A stretch of 64,000 bases of DNA, from assembly GCF_003944835.1 (NCBI RefSeq), contig NZ_RWIV01000001.1, forward strand, positions 2,271,501 to 2,335,500. Reading direction: 5' to 3'. Below are positions 61,827 through 64,000 of this stretch, piece after piece. The notes under the pieces are model-generated. The model saw only the letters and a program-made list of their open reading frames with translations. It was not told the origin of the DNA and made no database searches. The position numbers were made by a program, and so were the translations under genes. The stretch comes from Bacillus sp. HMF5848 (lineage in GTDB: Bacteria > Bacillota > Bacilli > Bacillales > HMF5848). Every line of letters begins with the position of its first letter. The first letter of the stretch is position 1.

Positions 61827-62998
61827 TTGATCAGCCACTCCCTTACAGCAACTTTTGTATTCTCAAGCTGCCCATTCAATATCTGTAGTTCAATGTTTGC
61901 TAACCATTCACCAATAGCAGGACCACGTTCTATTTGTAACCATTCAGCCACATCATGCCCCGTTACAGCTATTTGCTTTTTATTATGAATTGGCAATGCA
62001 GCAAATTGGCTTCTAAACGCAGCAAGGTGAGGTTCAGGGTCTAGCTCACCATGAATAGCACGTATTCTTTCAACCTCTAGTACTGTTTCAAGTCCCGCAT
62101 CATACAATGTTTTGTTAGTCCAAGCCCCATCTTTAGTAAGGTAATGTATATTGGAAGAAACTGATCGAATAACTTTCATGGGAAGCTTCCACTTTTTCAG
62201 GCACATCTTTACATCCTCTAAGTCTAGTAAATAAACAAACATTGTCCATCTTTCTGTTGCAGTAGTAAGCTGCTCCCATTTTATGTGAATAAATGTATCA
62301 ACGTTAATATCACTATTAATGCAGGGCATGTATTTTATTAATGTTGTTTCAAACATTAATTTAATAGCGGCGGATGCATTTATGCCAGCTAATATCTTTT
62401 CAAATTCAGTAGAAATCCTTTCTATCGAAACATGCTTTAATAACGCAGCGTGTTTTATAATAGCTTGTATTGTTCTCTCTGCTAAATTAAAACTTAATTG
62501 TGCACAAAATCGGATCGCTCGTAACATACGTAATGCATCCTCATGAAATCGGTCTTCAGGCTTACCGACTGTTATAATTTCACGATTAAGTATAGCTTGT
62601 TGACCTAAAAAAGGATCAATAATATGTCCATCTTTCGTCATTGCCATCGCATTCATAGTAAAATCACGACGTTTTAAATCTTCAATAAGGCTATCAATGA
62701 ATACTACAGACGCAGGTCTTCTAAAATCTTTATACTCCTCGTCTTGGCGAAATGTTGTTACTTCATATGAACTTTCCTTATGTATCACAACAATGGTTCC
62801 ATGTTCGGCACCTACATCTATCGTTTTGGGAAACAATTCTAATATTTGATGTGGTAGCGCAGATGTCGCTATATCTATGTCTTTAATGTCTCGCCCAAGT
62901 ATGACATCACGAACAGCTCCGCCAACAAAAAATGCATTATAACCATTTTCTTCTAACTTATCGATTATTGGCAAGGCTTCTCTAAACTGTTCATGCAT
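61796..62998 (-). CDS. cca: CCA-adding tRNA nucleotidyltransferase
   Basis: Class II nucleotidyltransferase of 400 residues that adds CCA to tRNA 3' ends. The head motif FVGGAVRDVILGRDIKDIDIAT near residues 23-44 holds the catalytic DxD. RRDFTMNAMAM and the EDxLRMLRAIRFCAQL motif follow, and the helical body and tail are complete. The ATG at 62998 gives an N-terminus in line with other Bacillus Cca proteins; a GTG three codons upstream (63007), close to the bshA stop, is an alternative. Located between bshA and birA as in B. subtilis. Confidence 0.95.
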   Translation of the reverse strand: MHEQFREALPIIDKLEENGYNAFFVGGAVRDVILGRDIKDIDIATSALPHQILELFPKTIDVGAEHGTIVVIHKESSYEVTTFRQDEEYKDFRRPASVVFIDSLIEDLKRRDFTMNAMAMTKDGHIIDPFLGQQAILNREIITVGKPEDRFHEDALRMLRAIRFCAQLSFNLAERTIQAIIKHAALLKHVSIERISTEFEKILAGINASAAIKLMFETTLIKYMPCINSDINVDTFIHIKWEQLTTATERWTMFVYLLDLEDVKMCLKKWKLPMKVIRSVSSNIHYLTKDGAWTNKTLYDAGLETVLEVERIRAIHGELDPEPHLAAFRSQFAALPIHNKKQIAVTGHDVAEWLQIERGPAIGEWLANIELQILNGQLENTKVAVREWLIKCKQTSVKHY

Positions 62999-63011
62999 CC
63001 TTTCCACATCC

Positions 63012-64000
63012 TTATTCCTCTTTTACTAATCGTTCGTATATTGCTTCATATTGACTTACAATTTTTTCCGATAAAAAGCGTTCTTTAACATATGTTATTG
63101 CATTATGTGACATCGTTTTATGTAATTGTTCGTCTTGTAAGATCTGAATTGCTTTTTGAGAAACTTCGTCTACTGCTCCTAATTCGCACAGATATCCTGT
63201 TTGACCATCTGCTATTACTTCTGGAATGCCTCCAATCTTTGTACCAATACAAGGGACACCACATGCCATCGCTTCTAATAACACGAGACCAAAGCTCTCT
63301 TTTTCTGATAAGAGCAGCTTTAAATCACTGATAGAATATAAGTCTTCAACGTTTTCTTGTTTGCCTAAATATAAGACAGAATTCTCTATACCAAGCTCTC
63401 GCACCACACGTACTGCAGTAGACAATTCAGGACCATCTCCCACAAGTAATAGCTTGCTATCTACCTCTTTGTTTATTTGATAAAAAGCATGGATCACATC
63501 TGGAACACGTTTTACATGTCGAAAATTTGATACATGAATAACAACCTTTTCGTGCGACTTAATGCCATACTCTTCTCGTAAGTGCTGACAGGCCTCTTTT
63601 TTTCCATATACACGTTCATCTATAAAATTGTAAACTGTTTCAATGTCCTTATTAGGCTGAATAATATCATTCGTTTGTTCGACCAAGGCATTTGAAACAG
63701 CTGTCACTACATCTGACTTTTCTATTCCAAATCGAATTAAATCTATCAAGGATGGATCGGATCCAAGAACAGTTATATCTGTTCCATGCAAGGTTGTTAC
63801 TATTTTTGGATTTGACTCAACCATTTGCTTAGCTAACAACGCACAAACAGCATGAGGAATGGCATAATGTGCATGTAGAATATCCAATTCCTCCCGTTTT
63901 ACTACTTCTGCAATTTTACTAGCTAAAGCTAAATCATATGGAGGGTACCGAAACACTGAATACTGATTTACCTCCACTTCATGATAGTAAATGTTGTGGT
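63012..64000 (-). CDS. bshA: N-acetyl-alpha-D-glucosaminyl L-malate synthase BshA, 5' part outside the window
   Basis: GT4-family glycosyltransferase that starts bacillithiol synthesis from UDP-GlcNAc and malate. About 329 codons are visible and the frame runs open to the window edge, so the first 50 or so residues are missing; it is cut by the window, not broken. Visible are [42 protein letters not shown], and the sugar-nucleotide site [23 protein letters not shown] with the E-x7-E motif. Sequence and position before cca match Bacillus BshA. Its stop is 13 bases before the cca start. Confidence 0.93.
   Translation of the reverse strand, partial: HNIYYHEVEVNQYSVFRYPPYDLALASKIAEVVKREELDILHAHYAIPHAVCALLAKQMVESNPKIVTTLHGTDITVLGSDPSLIDLIRFGIEKSDVVTAVSNALVEQTNDIIQPNKDIETVYNFIDERVYGKKEACQHLREEYGIKSHEKVVIHVSNFRHVKRVPDVIHAFYQINKEVDSKLLLVGDGPELSTAVRVVRELGIENSVLYLGKQENVEDLYSISDLKLLLSEKESFGLVLLEAMACGVPCIGTKIGGIPEVIADGQTGYLCELGAVDEVSQKAIQILQDEQLHKTMSHNAITYVKERFLSEKIVSQYEAIYERLVKEE

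Overview
The window reads as chromosomal DNA of a low-GC, endospore-forming Bacillaceae bacterium. Three things point there. The right half follows the Bacillus subtilis order bshA-cca-birA-panB-panC-panD-dinG-ypmA-ypmB-aspB-asnS-dnaD-nth-ypoC-ponA-recU-yppC. Sporulation-type small genes (csgA-like, a short SASP-like protein, YppG) are present. Shine-Dalgarno sequences are strong, and GTG/TTG starts are common. No rRNA, tRNA, insertion sequence, integrase or CRISPR array was seen.

Left region (about 1.6-27.3 kb, almost all on the minus strand): a large catabolic island. Read in transcription order, block B (27.3 to 21.6 kb) encodes an ACAD11-type acyl-CoA dehydrogenase, a short-chain dehydrogenase (SDR), a thiolase, another SDR and a fatty acyl-CoA ligase. 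A TetR regulator follows. Block A (20.8 to 12.2 kb) encodes a 3-hydroxyacyl-CoA dehydrogenase, an enoyl-CoA hydratase, a thioesterase, an APH-type kinase resembling the N-terminal half of ACAD11, a 2-phosphosulfolactate-phosphatase-like protein, a long acyl-CoA dehydrogenase, an SDR, a PaaG-like crotonase and a quinone oxidoreductase. A LivHMGF-type ABC transporter with its binding lipoprotein comes next. The last block holds an HSL-type esterase, a haloalkane-dehalogenase-type hydrolase, a second acyl-CoA ligase, a phosphotriesterase-like metallohydrolase and a methionine gamma-lyase-like enzyme. Two matching palindromes, one in front of each beta-oxidation block, look like operators for the local TetR protein. 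A consensus cre box lies in front of the binding-protein gene. Together this suggests import of an acid or ester, hydrolysis, CoA activation and beta-oxidation, including a split kinase/dehydrogenase module for 4-hydroxyacyl-CoA, repressed when preferred carbon is available.

Middle region (27.3-43.8 kb): an OFA-family transporter behind a TGTGA-N6-TCACA palindrome, an amidase, both dehydrogenases of the oxidative pentose phosphate pathway (gnd and zwf, the latter coupled to a cyclase-family hydrolase), a cluster of small stress/spore-type genes (Gly/Pro/Tyr-rich protein, zinc ribbon, Hsp20, CsgA-like), a Crp/Fnr-family regulator with a DUF2892 membrane protein, an MFS exporter, a CoA-transferase, a holin-like protein, YppG and a STAS protein.

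Right region (43.8-64 kb): conserved housekeeping genes for cell wall synthesis (ponA), recombination and repair (recU, nth, dinG), replication initiation (dnaD), Asn/Asp metabolism (asnS, aspB), pantothenate (panBCD), biotin control (birA), tRNA CCA addition (cca) and bacillithiol (bshA, cut by the window end). The one break in this synteny, between dinG and ypmA, carries a secreted metallo-beta-lactamase-fold protein without metal ligands and a 133-bp repeat that also occurs at 1.5 kb.
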